64,000 nt of DNA from Murimonas intestini (GCA_003148945.1 QGGY01000003.1:62001-126000), one strand, 5' to 3'; shown: positions 1 to 8,882, counted from the stretch's first letter. Translations and numbers: made by a program. Notes: generated by a model from the letters alone, not told the origin.

Positions 1-6
1 AGTAAA

Positions 7-1800
7 ATGGCAGAGTCAATGAAGGGACTGAAGCGGTCCCACAGATGTACAGAAGTGACAAGGGAAGATATAGGTTCTGAAGTCACCCTGATGGGGTGGG
101 TACAGAAAAGAAGGAATTTAGGAAGCCTTATTTTTGTGGACCTGCGTGACCGCTCAGGCCTGATGCAGATCGTATTTGATGAGAATGATATCGGGACAGA
201 GGGCTTTGAAAAAGCCGGAAAGCTGAGAAGTGAATTTGTGATCGCGGTGACTGGACGTGTAGAGAAGCGTTCAGGCGCTGTAAATGAGAATCTGAAGACG
301 GGTGAGATGGAGATAAGGGCATTGGGGCTGCGCATCCTGTCTGAATCTGAGACACCTCCGTTCCCCATCGAGGAGGGCATCCAGACAAAGGATGAGCTCC
401 GCCTGAAATACCGTTATCTGGACCTGCGCCGTCCGAACCTGCAGAGGAATCTTATGCTGCGCAGCAAGGTGGCGACAGCTGTACGTAAATTCCTGGACGG
501 GGAAGGATTTCTGGAGATCGAGACGCCTATGCTGATCAAGAGCACTCCTGAAGGCGCCAGGGACTATCTGGTGCCCAGCCGTGTTCATCCGGGCAGCTTC
601 TACGCCCTGCCTCAGTCCCCGCAGCTCTTCAAGCAGCTGCTGATGTGTTCCGGGTATGACCGCTACTTCCAGCTGGCAAAATGCTTCAGGGATGAGGATC
701 TGCGCGCCGACAGGCAGCCTGAATTCACCCAGATCGATATGGAGCTTTCTTTTGTGGATATAGATGACGTTATCGATGTAAATGAAAGGCTTCTTGCACA
801 TATCTTTAAAGAAGCCATCGGAGTGGACGTGCCGCTCCCGATCCCCAGGATGACATGGCTGGAGGCCATGGACAGATACGGCTCAGACAAGCCTGACACG
901 CGTTTTGGCATGGAGCTTAAGGATGTGTCACATGTAGTGGAAAACTGCGGATTTGGCGTATTCACGGGAGCGCTTAAGGGCGGCGGCAGTGTCCGGGGTA
1001 TCAATGCAAAGGGCCAGGGCAGCATGCCAAGGAAAAAAATAGACAGCCTTGTGGAATTTGCAAAAGGCTACGGTGCAAAAGGACTGGCATATATGGCGAT
1101 CAATGAGGACGGTTCCTGCAAATCCTCTTTTGCCAAGTTCATGACAGAGGAAGAACTGAAAGCTCTGACAGCTGCCATGGAAGGGGAGCCGGGCGACCTG
1201 CTTCTCTTTGCAGCTGACAAGAATAAAGTAGTATGGGATGTGCTGGGCAGCCTTCGTCTGGAGATCGCTAAGAACCTGGGGCTTCTTCACAAGAACGAAT
1301 ATAAATTCCTATGGGTCACAGAATTCCCTCTGCTGGAGTGGTCAGAGGACCAGAACCGCTTTGTGGCAATGCACCATCCGTTTACAATGCCCATGGAAGA
1401 GGACCTGGACAAGATCGACACTGACCCGGGCGCAGTCAGGGCTAAGGCGTATGACATCGTCCTGAATGGTACAGAGATAGGCGGAGGAAGCGTCAGGATA
1501 TTCCAGAATGATGTTCAGGCTAAGATGTTTGAAGTGCTGGGCTTCACAAAAGAACAGGCCGAGGACCGCTTCGGATTTCTGCTGAATGCTTTCAAGTACG
1601 GAGTTCCGCCCCACGCAGGACTGGCCTATGGCCTGGACCGCCTTATCATGCTGATGGCAGAAGAAGACAGCATCAGAGAGGTGATCGCATTCCCGAAGGT
1701 AAAGGATGCTTCCTGCCTTATGACAGAAGCTCCGGGACTGGTGGATCAGGATCAGCTGGATGAGCTGGGGCTTCAGATCAAGGCGGAAGAGGAAGCTTAG
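7..1800 (+). CDS. aspS: Aspartyl-tRNA synthetase
   Basis: Class II aminoacyl-tRNA synthetase that charges tRNA-Asp (some bacterial forms also charge tRNA-Asn). The 597-residue length fits the bacterial type. Visible parts are an N-terminal OB-fold anticodon-binding domain (about residues 1-125), the class II core with motif 2 (FRDEDLRADRQPEF, about 227-240), a bacterial GAD insertion (about 295-430), and motif 3 (GLAYGLDRL) near the C-terminus. The ATG at 7 is used; its ribosome binding site lies outside the window, and a second in-frame ATG sits at 19. It is followed by hairpins at 1811-1881, so it probably ends its transcription unit. Identity is secure; discriminating versus non-discriminating specificity cannot be judged here. 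Confidence 0.97.
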   Translation: MAESMKGLKRSHRCTEVTREDIGSEVTLMGWVQKRRNLGSLIFVDLRDRSGLMQIVFDENDIGTEGFEKAGKLRSEFVIAVTGRVEKRSGAVNENLKTGEMEIRALGLRILSESETPPFPIEEGIQTKDELRLKYRYLDLRRPNLQRNLMLRSKVATAVRKFLDGEGFLEIETPMLIKSTPEGARDYLVPSRVHPGSFYALPQSPQLFKQLLMCSGYDRYFQLAKCFRDEDLRADRQPEFTQIDMELSFVDIDDVIDVNERLLAHIFKEAIGVDVPLPIPRMTWLEAMDRYGSDKPDTRFGMELKDVSHVVENCGFGVFTGALKGGGSVRGINAKGQGSMPRKKIDSLVEFAKGYGAKGLAYMAINEDGSCKSSFAKFMTEEELKALTAAMEGEPGDLLLFAADKNKVVWDVLGSLRLEIAKNLGLLHKNEYKFLWVTEFPLLEWSEDQNRFVAMHHPFTMPMEEDLDKIDTDPGAVRAKAYDIVLNGTEIGGGSVRIFQNDVQAKMFEVLGFTKEQAEDRFGFLLNAFKYGVPPHAGLAYGLDRLIMLMAEEDSIREVIAFPKVKDASCLMTEAPGLVDQDQLDELGLQIKAEEEA

Positions 1801-1810
1801 AGAAAAAATT

Positions 1811-1836
1811 AAAAGCCTTAATCAGGGAAGGCTTTT
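1811..1836 (+). terminator. Hairpin after aspS
   Basis: Perfect 9-bp inverted repeat (AAAAGCCTT, then AAGGCTTTT) starting 10 bases after the aspS stop codon. There is no long T tract after it, so it may act together with the stronger hairpin just downstream. Confidence 0.45.
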
Positions 1837-1855
1837 AAAGAGATCGAAATAATAA

Positions 1856-1884
1856 AAGAGGAGCGAGTAATCGCTCCTCTTTGG
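1856..1884 (+). terminator. Probable aspS terminator
   Basis: Perfect 11-bp inverted repeat (arms 1856-1866 and 1871-1881) with a four-base loop and a short T-rich end. It lies between aspS and the MNT gene and rules out the TTG at 1881 as a likely start for the latter. Confidence 0.6.
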
Positions 1885-1922
1885 TAAACATTATTTCTAG
1901 AAATATAATGAGGAGGGGAAGG

Positions 1923-2276
1923 ATGGAGTTAAAAAGTATTCGTCATAAGAGGGCACTACATGCAGCAGAAAATAAAATTGAATGTTCTAAATTGGCTAAT
2001 TATGTTAAAGAGCTTTACTTGTATGGCAGTGTTGTAAAAAACCAGGAAAACTGGGACAGTGATATTGATCTGCTTTTAGTGCTGGACCCATCTCAAAAAG
2101 GCAATCGTGAGATTCAGAGAGAGATCATATGGTTAAAAGGGACTATTACGGAAGATGAAATAGATGCGCCGGAGATTGATTTAAAGGTGGTATTTGGAAA
2201 TGGGTGGAAGAACAGCAGTCAGACCTATTATAGAAACATCTTGAAGGAGGGGGAGGAGATTTGGAAAAAGATTTAA
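1923..2276 (+). CDS. MNT-type nucleotidyltransferase (MNT/HEPN pair)
   Basis: A 117-residue minimal nucleotidyltransferase. The signature GSVVKNQENWDSDIDLLLVL carries the GS...DxD active-site pattern of the polymerase-beta-like NTP transferase fold. Such proteins pair with HEPN partners; in the characterised MntA/HepT system the MNT protein AMPylates and neutralises the HEPN toxin. The ATG at 1923 is chosen because AGGAGGGG at 1910-1917 precedes it; an upstream TTG at 1881 overlaps the terminator hairpin. The stop overlaps the next gene by 16 bases, so the two are translationally coupled. Both genes look more AT-rich than aspS, consistent with acquisition. That this pair is a toxin-antitoxin system is inferred. 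Confidence 0.8.
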   Translation: MELKSIRHKRALHAAENKIECSKLANYVKELYLYGSVVKNQENWDSDIDLLLVLDPSQKGNREIQREIIWLKGTITEDEIDAPEIDLKVVFGNGWKNSSQTYYRNILKEGEEIWKKI

Positions 2277-2686
2277 GGACATACTATGATTTTGCAGATA
2301 ACACATATCATTTTCTTATAAATGCTTACGAACAAGATTTTGTGGCCAATGCTATGGGGGCAATGGCGCAGGAAGTATGTGAAAAGTATTTGAAGCATCT
2401 GATTGAAGAGTATATTGTTCCGAAGGATTTACAAGAAAACAGTCAAAAGACAGAAATACTAAGAACGCATAATCTAAGTAAATTATCAAAGTACATTAAT
2501 AATTACTTGCCGGAAGTAAAATTAAACAGGCAGGCCTTAAATTTGGTAAACGGACTATATTTTACTACAAGATATCCAGGGGATGAAAGTATAGTTGTCG
2601 AAAAAGAAGACCTTAAAGAGTATATAGAAGTCGTAAAGGAATGTAAAAGAACGATAGACGAGTTTATAGAAAAGCAAAAGAAATAA
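2261..2686 (+). CDS. HEPN domain protein (MNT partner)
   Basis: A 141-residue all-helical HEPN domain protein of the general type seen beside MNT proteins. The RTHNLSKL segment matches the THDL-type conserved region, and RYPGD near residue 105 is also typical. The start is TTG at 2261 behind a very strong purine-rich ribosome binding site (2246-2258) inside the MNT gene. The R-x(4-6)-H ribonuclease motif of HepT/RloC-like HEPN toxins is not seen, so it may not be a ribonuclease. It could be the toxin of the pair or a substrate-binding partner of the nucleotidyltransferase. Confidence 0.75.
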   Translation: MEKDLRTYYDFADNTYHFLINAYEQDFVANAMGAMAQEVCEKYLKHLIEEYIVPKDLQENSQKTEILRTHNLSKLSKYINNYLPEVKLNRQALNLVNGLYFTTRYPGDESIVVEKEDLKEYIEVVKECKRTIDEFIEKQKK

Positions 2687-2944
2687 GAGAATGTAAGTGT
2701 CATAAAAGATAAGGATAAATGAGATAGAGAAATAGTTAAAGAAGAAATTGACTATATTATAGGTGATTTCATAAAATCAGCAAAGTTGAGTATGTGAGAT
2801 AAAGCATACGGATTGCGTTGACGGGCTTATACTTAAAGCCGCCAACGCCACTATCTGTCAGTCAGTGTACATCAACTATTGAAAGCGCCATGTGTGGAAC
2901 GGTACGCACGGCGCTGTGAGAGGAGGGGAGTTAATCGCTCTCCT
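2687..2944. other. Non-coding spacer with inverted repeats
   Basis: No credible gene is visible. The stretch contains imperfect inverted repeats: one around 2813-2851 (GCGTTG near the left edge, CAACGC at the right), one around 2884-2915 (AGCGCC ... GGCGCT), and one at 2919-2946 (AGAGGAG ... CTCCTCT). The last overlaps the end of the - strand lipoprotein gene and may help end transcription from either side, but T tracts are poor. Confidence 0.35.
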
Positions 2945-4045
2945 CTATTCGATTGTATTCTTCTGAAACGTCTCAGTAGCAATACTGAAATTTCCCAGCA
3001 GTGAACTGATTAATTCATCTGTTATCTGTACCTCCCAGGAGGTGCCATTATTGGACATGGGGATGGTCACGGAAGTACAGACAGTTGCCTTATTGTTTTT
3101 GAGGGCCTCAAGCAGAAAGGAGGCGTTCTTGTTAGCTATCTCGGCGTCGCTGGCACGCACTGATTCAGTGGTGGATGCATAATCCATGAGCTTTCCTGCG
3201 TAATCATTCATTACGCTGTTGCCATCCATGCTGGTTATGGAGGCCGTTATCCTGGCGCTGTCACCTTCTGTTGCAGAGCTGTCTATCTGGTAATTAAAAC
3301 AGCTGTGTATCTGTTCTGCAAAAGCAAGGTCTATTTCATGATAATTTTCTACCCCTGTGGTAAAAATGTCGTCCATTCCAAGGTAGACCAGCCATTCTTC
3401 GGCGTTCATTCCTTTAAAATAATCACAGGTGATTGAAAATACTTCTTCGGGGGTAAGCAGATACGGATCATTTACAGCCTTAATAAAGCCGCCGACAAGT
3501 TCATCTTCTAATTCGTCAGACGTCTGTATTTCCCAGACATCCTCTTCTTTGACAAGATCAAAAGAGACGGGCCATGTGACGAGCTCATATTCATTTTCTT
3601 TTAATGTATCTCCAAGCAGCTGGAAATAATCGTTGAGGCTGATTGGTGTATCGGAAGTGATGTTAGAAGCGAGGGAGTTTGCAATGATTTTTTTACATAC
3701 GTCTTTCGCTACTGCTTTTGTATCAAGATTTGTGATCTCAGTGTTTACTGTGGCTGTCTTCTGGGTAGCTGTGGTACTGGTGATCTCATAGCGGAAATTT
3801 TTAAAAAACAGTTTGACGGCTTCCGCTGTTTCAGCTCCCACGTCAGTTGTGGAAGTCGGGCTCTGCATCATATCCTTATATGAGACAAAAGCTTTGATCG
3901 TATCCTCATCCAGCTCCTGTATCAGATCCAGCTCTGCCTTCACTGCTCTTTCAGGAGAGTTTTTGCGGCAGCCGGCCGCACAAACAGCGCTGAAGACAAT
4001 CAGAAAAAACAGCAGAAATCTTTTGATAAAGGTAGTACTCTTCAT
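2945..4045 (-). CDS. Putative lipoprotein
   Basis: 366-residue predicted lipoprotein. The N-terminus has basic residues, a hydrophobic segment (about residues 10-24) and CAAGC with the candidate lipidated Cys26. The mature part appears to hold two related halves, each beginning with a helical stretch around acidic residues (ELDEDTIKAF near 45 and MNAEEWLVYL near 215). This resembles surface lipoproteins of unknown function common in Lachnospiraceae. No enzymatic motif is seen. It is a single gene on the - strand, so its role cannot be read from neighbours. Confidence 0.7.
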   Translation of the reverse strand: MKSTTFIKRFLLFFLIVFSAVCAAGCRKNSPERAVKAELDLIQELDEDTIKAFVSYKDMMQSPTSTTDVGAETAEAVKLFFKNFRYEITSTTATQKTATVNTEITNLDTKAVAKDVCKKIIANSLASNITSDTPISLNDYFQLLGDTLKENEYELVTWPVSFDLVKEEDVWEIQTSDELEDELVGGFIKAVNDPYLLTPEEVFSITCDYFKGMNAEEWLVYLGMDDIFTTGVENYHEIDLAFAEQIHSCFNYQIDSSATEGDSARITASITSMDGNSVMNDYAGKLMDYASTTESVRASDAEIANKNASFLLEALKNNKATVCTSVTIPMSNNGTSWEVQITDELISSLLGNFSIATETFQKNTIE

Positions 4046-4108
4046 CTTTTCTCCTTCTCCAATTAAACATTTTATGTAACCTGAATATGGCCATCCAGAT
4101 ACCGGCAG

Positions 4109-4384
4109 CTATGACGCGATGCAGCGCCAGATCATGCAGGCAGCTGCGGTCTGAGCCAGTATGATCAGTGGTATGCCGATGACGAACGACATGTGCTTTG
4201 TCTTGTGCCGGACAAGATACATTCCGGCCAGTACACCGGCGCTGCCGCCGAATATGGCTACAAGGAACAAGGTCTTTTCCGGTATGCGCCAGGCATGCCT
4301 GATTGCTCTTCTCTTATCCGACCACATACACAGCAGGCCCATCAGGTTTAGAACAGAGAAGTACAGGATCAGTAAATCTGTCAT
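4109..4384 (-). CDS. DUF1294 family membrane protein
   Basis: A 91-residue membrane protein with the family signature: DKRRA after the first membrane helix, RIPEKTLFLVAIFGGSAGVL in the middle, then the HKTKH motif before the last hydrophobic segment. About three membrane segments are predicted. The start at 4384 is preferred over the longer reading from 4453 because GGAG lies seven bases upstream and the residues before this Met are not family-like. The extra upstream stretch overlaps a dispersed repeat. Function is unknown. Confidence 0.8.
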   Translation of the reverse strand: MTDLLILYFSVLNLMGLLCMWSDKRRAIRHAWRIPEKTLFLVAIFGGSAGVLAGMYLVRHKTKHMSFVIGIPLIILAQTAAACMIWRCIAS

Positions 4385-4422
4385 AAGAGCTCCTTTCAGG
4401 TTAACATTCGCAGCAACTGTCA

Positions 4423-4463
4423 CGCGAGATGTTTTCGTGTGTATTTTACACAAAAATCCCGGG
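4423..4463. repeat. Diverged copy of a hairpin repeat core
   Basis: About 41 bases that closely resemble 42206-42246 (both start CGCGAG, share TGTTTTCGTG and end in AAAATCCCG). The hairpin TTTTCGTGT ... ACACAAAAA has one mismatch here, while the copy at 42.2 kb has a perfect 9-bp stem. It lies in the intergenic region between DUF1294 and prmA. Confidence 0.6.
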
Positions 4464-4531
4464 TTCAGGTGTTGTGTGGCAAATAATACCAGTGCTATTT
4501 TATACGATATGGATTACTTTGTCAATTCGCC

Positions 4532-4560
4532 TTGCGAAGCAGTTGCATTTATGCTATATT
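4532..4560 (+). promoter_or_regulatory. Promoter of the prmA operon
   Basis: -35 TTGCGA (4532-4537), 17-bp spacer, -10 TATATT (4555-4560) with an extended TG one base before the -10. It lies 45 bases before the prmA start. Confidence 0.65.
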
Positions 4561-4604
4561 TATCTGGCAGTTTGGCATATTTTGTGAGATGAGAGGTAAG
4601 ATCA

Positions 4605-5558
4605 ATGAAATGGAATAAATTTACGCTGAAAACAGTCACAGGCGCTGAGGATATTATTATTGCCACCCTGGCTGAGCTGGGGGTAGAGGGAGTTGAGATA
4701 GAAGATAAGGTACCGCTGACAGAGGATGACAAGAAGCAGATGTTTGTGGACATCCTTCCGGAGGGGCCGGCAGATGACGGGATCGCTTACTTAAGCTTTT
4801 ATCTGGAGCCGGATGCTGACAATGAGCAGATGCTTGCAGATATAAGGGAAGAATTAAAGGACCTCTCTTCATTTATGGATGTGGGAGAGTGTACCATCAC
4901 AGAATCCCAGACAGAGGATAAGGACTGGATCAATAACTGGAAACAGTATTTCCACCAGTTCTATGTAGATGATATACTGATCATCCCCTCCTGGGAAGAG
5001 GTCAGGCCCGAGGATGCAGATAAAATGATCATCCATATTGATCCGGGTACGGCATTCGGCACCGGGATGCATGAGACTACGCAGCTCTGCATGCGCCAGC
5101 TGATGAAATATGTGGATGAGAACACTGAGCTTCTGGATGTGGGAACAGGGAGCGGCATCCTCTCCATAGTGGCCCTTAAGCTGGGGGCAAAGCATGCCGT
5201 GGGGACAGATCTGGATCCATGTGCCATCAATGCAACGAGAGAGAATATGGAGGCCAACGGCATACCGGCAGGCCAGATGGATGTAATGATAGGAAATATT
5301 ATAGATGATAAGGCAGTGCAGGATGCTGTGGGATATGAGAAATACGATATTGTGGCGGCAAATATCCTGGCAGAGGTGCTTGTGCCCCTGACTCCTGTGA
5401 TCGTGGATCAGATGAAAAAGGGAGCTCTCTATATCACCTCAGGGATCATTGACGATAAAGAAGAGACAGTGGTAAATGCCGTGAAGGCGGCGGGCCTTAC
5501 TGTCCTGGAAGTAACGCACCAGGGAGAGTGGGTATCTGTAACGGCTCAGAAGAATTAA
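4605..5558 (+). CDS. prmA: Ribosomal protein L11 methyltransferase
   Basis: SAM-dependent enzyme that methylates ribosomal protein L11. The 317-residue protein has the family's N-terminal substrate-recognition domain, then DPGTAFGTGMHETT (146-159) and the SAM-binding LLDVGTGSGI (176-185), plus NILAEVL as the catalytic-core N-x-x motif. The ATG at 4605 has GAGAGG upstream. It is the first gene of a tight operon with rsmE (43 bases apart), a cysteine desulfurase and thiI. The prmA-rsmE order is common in Firmicutes. Confidence 0.95.
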   Translation: MKWNKFTLKTVTGAEDIIIATLAELGVEGVEIEDKVPLTEDDKKQMFVDILPEGPADDGIAYLSFYLEPDADNEQMLADIREELKDLSSFMDVGECTITESQTEDKDWINNWKQYFHQFYVDDILIIPSWEEVRPEDADKMIIHIDPGTAFGTGMHETTQLCMRQLMKYVDENTELLDVGTGSGILSIVALKLGAKHAVGTDLDPCAINATRENMEANGIPAGQMDVMIGNIIDDKAVQDAVGYEKYDIVAANILAEVLVPLTPVIVDQMKKGALYITSGIIDDKEETVVNAVKAAGLTVLEVTHQGEWVSVTAQKN

Positions 5559-5600
5559 TGTTACTTGAACAGATACAACGAATTAATATTGGAGAATGCC

Positions 5601-6341
5601 ATGTATCATTTTTTTGCTGCCCCGGAACAGGTCGGGGAAAATGAAATAAGGATAGTCGGAACAGATGTAAATCATATAAAGAATGTGCTGCGTATGAGGC
5701 CGGGTGAACAGATCTGCGTGAGCAGCAGCCGGGATGGACTGGAATACCGCTGTGAGATCAGAGAGATAAGCAGCGAAGAGGTCACGGCAGACATCATGTG
5801 GGCAGAGGACGGGGCAGCTGAGCTTTCCTCACAGATATATCTGTTCCAGGGGCTTCCCAAAGGGGACAAGATGGAGCTTATCATCCAGAAGGCCGTGGAG
5901 CTTGGGGTGCATGAGATCATACCTGTGGCTTCCAGGCGGTGTGTAGTAAAACTGGATGCGAAAAAGGAAGCTGCTAAGCTGAAGAGGTGGTCGGCTATTT
6001 CAGAGAGCGCCGCAAAGCAGAGCAAAAGGCTTCTGATCCCCCGCATCAGGGAGGTCATGAGCTTTAAGGAAGCAGTCGCCTGTGCAGAAGACATGGACAT
6101 CAGGCTGTTTCCCTATGAACTGGCAAAGGGGATGGAGCACACCAGGGAGCTGATCGCAAGTATCGGGCCTGGAAAGAAGATAGCTGTGTTCATAGGCCCC
6201 GAAGGCGGGTTTGCCGGGGAAGAGGCAGAGTATGCCAGGGAGCATGGGCTGGAGCCCATAACCCTGGGAAAGAGGATCCTCCGGACAGAGACAGCAGGGC
6301 TTGCAGTCCTGTCTGTTTTGATGTACCAGCTGGAAGAGTAG
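5601..6341 (+). CDS. rsmE: 16S rRNA (uracil1498-N3)-methyltransferase
   Basis: SPOUT-class methyltransferase that modifies U1498 of 16S rRNA. The 246-residue reading begins MYHFFAA, matching the usual family N-terminus, and contains the C-terminal knot motifs IAVFIGPEGGFAGEE and LGKRILRTETAGLAVLS. ATG 5601 is preferred over TTG 5565: GGAG sits six bases upstream and the longer form adds a non-family N-terminus. It lies immediately downstream of prmA. Confidence 0.95.
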   Translation: MYHFFAAPEQVGENEIRIVGTDVNHIKNVLRMRPGEQICVSSSRDGLEYRCEIREISSEEVTADIMWAEDGAAELSSQIYLFQGLPKGDKMELIIQKAVELGVHEIIPVASRRCVVKLDAKKEAAKLKRWSAISESAAKQSKRLLIPRIREVMSFKEAVACAEDMDIRLFPYELAKGMEHTRELIASIGPGKKIAVFIGPEGGFAGEEAEYAREHGLEPITLGKRILRTETAGLAVLSVLMYQLEE

Positions 6342-6350
6342 AAAGGAAAG

Positions 6351-7517
6351 ATGCGTTTAATGGAAGCATATTTAGATAATTCGGCCACCACCAGATGCAC
6401 AGAAGCGGTGCGGGACATTGTGGTCAGGACCATGATGGAAGATTACGGAAATCCGTCGTCAAAGCATAATAAAGGCGTGGAGGCCGAGAGGTATCTGAAG
6501 GAGTCCAGGGAGATCATAGCCCGCACCTTGAAAGTGCAGGAGAAAGAGATCTATTTCACCTCAGGAGGGACTGAGTCAAACAACTGGGCGCTGATAGGAG
6601 CCGCCATGGCAAACAAAAGGGCAGGCATGCATATCATTACAACAGCAGTTGAACATGCGGCAGTCCTGGAACCCATGCAGTATCTGGAGGAGCAGGGCTT
6701 CAGGGTGACATATTTAAAGACAGACAGGAAGGGGCATATCAGTCTGGAAGAGCTCTCAGACGCCATAACAGATGAAACCATACTTGTATCTGTCATGTAT
6801 GTGAATAATGAGATTGGGGTTTTGGAGCCTATAGAGGAGATAGGGAAGCTGATCAGGCAGAAGAAGCCGGATATCATCTTCCACGCAGATGCCATACAGG
6901 CCTATGGAAAATACAGGATATATCCCAAGAGGTCAGGGATAGACATGCTGTCTGTGAGCGCCCACAAGATACATGGGCCAAAAGGCGCGGGCTTTCTCTA
7001 TGTGGACAGTAAGGTGAAGATAAAACCTCTGATACTGGGCGGGGGACAGCAGAAGGGCATGCGTTCAGGCACTGACAATGTGCCAGGCATTGCAGGCTTA
7101 GGAGCTGCCGCCAGGGAGATATACACTGATTTTGACAAAAAGATGGCCCATCTCTATGAACTGAAGAAATACTTTACAGATGAGCTGAAAAAGATGCCGG
7201 AGGCATCACTGAACAGTGAGGAAGGAGAAGCGGGAGCCCCCCATATCGTAAATGCCAGTTTTCCGGGAGTGCGCAGTGAGGTTCTGCTTCACGCTCTGGA
7301 AGAAAGAGGGATTTATGTGTCGGCCGGGTCAGCATGCTCATCCAACAAGAAGCTGCCCGTCAGTACAGTGCTCAGGGAAATAGGCCTGTCTTCTGAGATG
7401 GCAGAGTCAGCTGTAAGGTTCAGCTTTTCTGTACACACCACAGAGGAGGAGCTGTCCTACTGCCTGGAGCAATTAAGAGAAATCGTGCCAATGCTGAAAA
7501 GGTATGCACGCCACTAG
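6351..7517 (+). CDS. Cysteine desulfurase (ThiI partner type)
   Basis: PLP-dependent enzyme of the NifS/IscS family that removes sulfur from cysteine and hands it on as persulfide. Seen: AYLDNSATTR at the N-terminus, the PLP lysine in SVSAHKIHGPKGAGF, and the catalytic Cys loop SAGSACSSNKK near the C-terminus. 388 residues is standard. Its position 12 bases before thiI suggests it is the dedicated sulfur donor for tRNA 4-thiouridine, like NifZ-ThiI in Bacillus. A second ATG at 6360 (MEAYLDN) may be the true start. Confidence 0.92.
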   Translation: MRLMEAYLDNSATTRCTEAVRDIVVRTMMEDYGNPSSKHNKGVEAERYLKESREIIARTLKVQEKEIYFTSGGTESNNWALIGAAMANKRAGMHIITTAVEHAAVLEPMQYLEEQGFRVTYLKTDRKGHISLEELSDAITDETILVSVMYVNNEIGVLEPIEEIGKLIRQKKPDIIFHADAIQAYGKYRIYPKRSGIDMLSVSAHKIHGPKGAGFLYVDSKVKIKPLILGGGQQKGMRSGTDNVPGIAGLGAAAREIYTDFDKKMAHLYELKKYFTDELKKMPEASLNSEEGEAGAPHIVNASFPGVRSEVLLHALEERGIYVSAGSACSSNKKLPVSTVLREIGLSSEMAESAVRFSFSVHTTEEELSYCLEQLREIVPMLKRYARH

Positions 7518-7529
7518 AGGAGATACGAT

Positions 7530-8711
7530 ATGTTTAAAGCTTTTTTGATAAAATACGGGGAAATAGGCATCAAGGGAAAGAACCGCTACCTGTTTGAAGA
7601 TGCTCTTGTAAAACAGATACGCCATGCACTCAAAAGGATAGACGGGGAATTTGCCGTCCATAAGGAGCAGGGCCGCATATTTGTAGACTGTCTGGGGATC
7701 TATGACTTTGAGGAGACTGTGGATGCGCTTACAAAGGTATTCGGCATCGTTGGCATCTGTCCTGTGGTTCAGATTGAGGACGGCGGGTTTGATGCTCTGG
7801 CTGAGACTGTCATTGACTATATGGCGCAGGTATATCCTGACTGCAGGCAGACATTTAAGGTGAATGCCAGAAGATCCAGGAAAAATTACCCCATGAACTC
7901 TATGGAGATCAACTGTGCGCTTGGGGAGAGGCTGCTGGAAGCCTTTCCGGAGATGAAGGTGGATGTCCATAAGCCGGATATCCTTCTGAATGTGGAGATA
8001 AGAGAGAAGATATATATTTATTCCAGGATCATCCCGGGACCGGGAGGGATGCCTGTGGGAACTAACGGCAAGGCCATGCTTCTGCTTTCAGGCGGGATAG
8101 ACAGCCCTGTGGCTGGTTATATGATAGCAAAGCGGGGGGTGAAGATAGACGCCGTATATTTCCATGCACCGCCCTACACAAGCGAGAGGGCCAGGCAGAA
8201 GGTCATCGACCTGGCAAAGATCGTAGCCAGATATTCAGGGCCCATCAATCTTCATATTGTGAATTTTACGGATATCCAGCTGTATATCTATGATAAATGC
8301 CCCCATGAAGAGCTTACGATCATCATGCGCCGCTATATGATGAAGATAGCCCAGAGGATCGGATCAGAGACAGGCTGTCTCGGACTGATCACGGGTGAGA
8401 GCATCGGCCAGGTGGCAAGCCAGACGATCCAGAGCCTGGCAGCGACAAATGAAGTCTGCACTATGCCTGTCTTTCGGCCTGTCATTGCTTTTGACAAGCA
8501 GGATATCGTGGATATTGCACAAAAGATCGATACTTATGAGACATCCATACAGCCATATGAAGACTGCTGTACGATCTTTGTGGCAAAGCATCCTGTCACA
8601 AAGCCAAATATCAATATTATAAAACGTTCAGAGAAGAACCTGGAAGAGAAGATCGAAGAAATGATAGAGACAGCTGTGAGCACGGCTGAAGCTGTCTGGG
8701 TGGAGGCATAG
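7530..8711 (+). CDS. thiI: tRNA 4-thiouridine synthase
   Basis: Adenylates U8 of tRNA and inserts sulfur to make 4-thiouridine; in some bacteria it also feeds thiazole synthesis. The 393-residue protein has an N-terminal ferredoxin-like/THUMP region and the PP-loop ATPase motif LLLSGGIDSPVAGY near residue 185. The rhodanese domain found in E. coli ThiI is absent, as usual in Firmicutes. It is the last gene of the prmA operon and takes sulfur from the upstream desulfurase. Confidence 0.95.
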   Translation: MFKAFLIKYGEIGIKGKNRYLFEDALVKQIRHALKRIDGEFAVHKEQGRIFVDCLGIYDFEETVDALTKVFGIVGICPVVQIEDGGFDALAETVIDYMAQVYPDCRQTFKVNARRSRKNYPMNSMEINCALGERLLEAFPEMKVDVHKPDILLNVEIREKIYIYSRIIPGPGGMPVGTNGKAMLLLSGGIDSPVAGYMIAKRGVKIDAVYFHAPPYTSERARQKVIDLAKIVARYSGPINLHIVNFTDIQLYIYDKCPHEELTIIMRRYMMKIAQRIGSETGCLGLITGESIGQVASQTIQSLAATNEVCTMPVFRPVIAFDKQDIVDIAQKIDTYETSIQPYEDCCTIFVAKHPVTKPNINIIKRSEKNLEEKIEEMIETAVSTAEAVWVEA

Positions 8712-8725
8712 GAGTATAAGTTTTG

Positions 8726-8787
8726 ACCCTCGCGGCAGCCGCCAAATGTACATGCAGGCATGTTCATCTGGCTCGCTGCCCGCGGGA
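8726..8787. repeat. Imperfect inverted repeat after thiI
   Basis: CCCTCGCGGCAGCC on the left and GGCTCGCTGCCCGCGGG on the right form a long imperfect stem around an ACATGC/GCATGT core. It may be a transcript-end structure for thiI, but no T tract follows. Confidence 0.4.
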
Positions 8788-8833
8788 ATAAAAGAAAGCT
8801 TACAGGCCCGGCAAGCCGGACGCTGTAAGCTTC
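8785..8833 (-). terminator. Terminator of the HPr-like gene
   Basis: Strong hairpin with arms around 8794-8805 and 8823-8833 (GAAAGCTTACAG ... CTGTAAGCTTC) and an inner GCCCGGC/CCGGAC stem. Read on the - strand it is followed by a T-rich stretch, and it sits 50 bases past the HPr-like stop. Confidence 0.7.
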
Positions 8834-8882
8834 TGAATTCTCTGATATAGATTCCTGATGCCTGGCGGCATCACTGACAGAA

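Noticed and set aside
1881-1922. TTG start for the MNT gene
   Set aside because: It lies on the terminator hairpin and has no ribosome binding site; ATG 1923 has AGGAGGGG.
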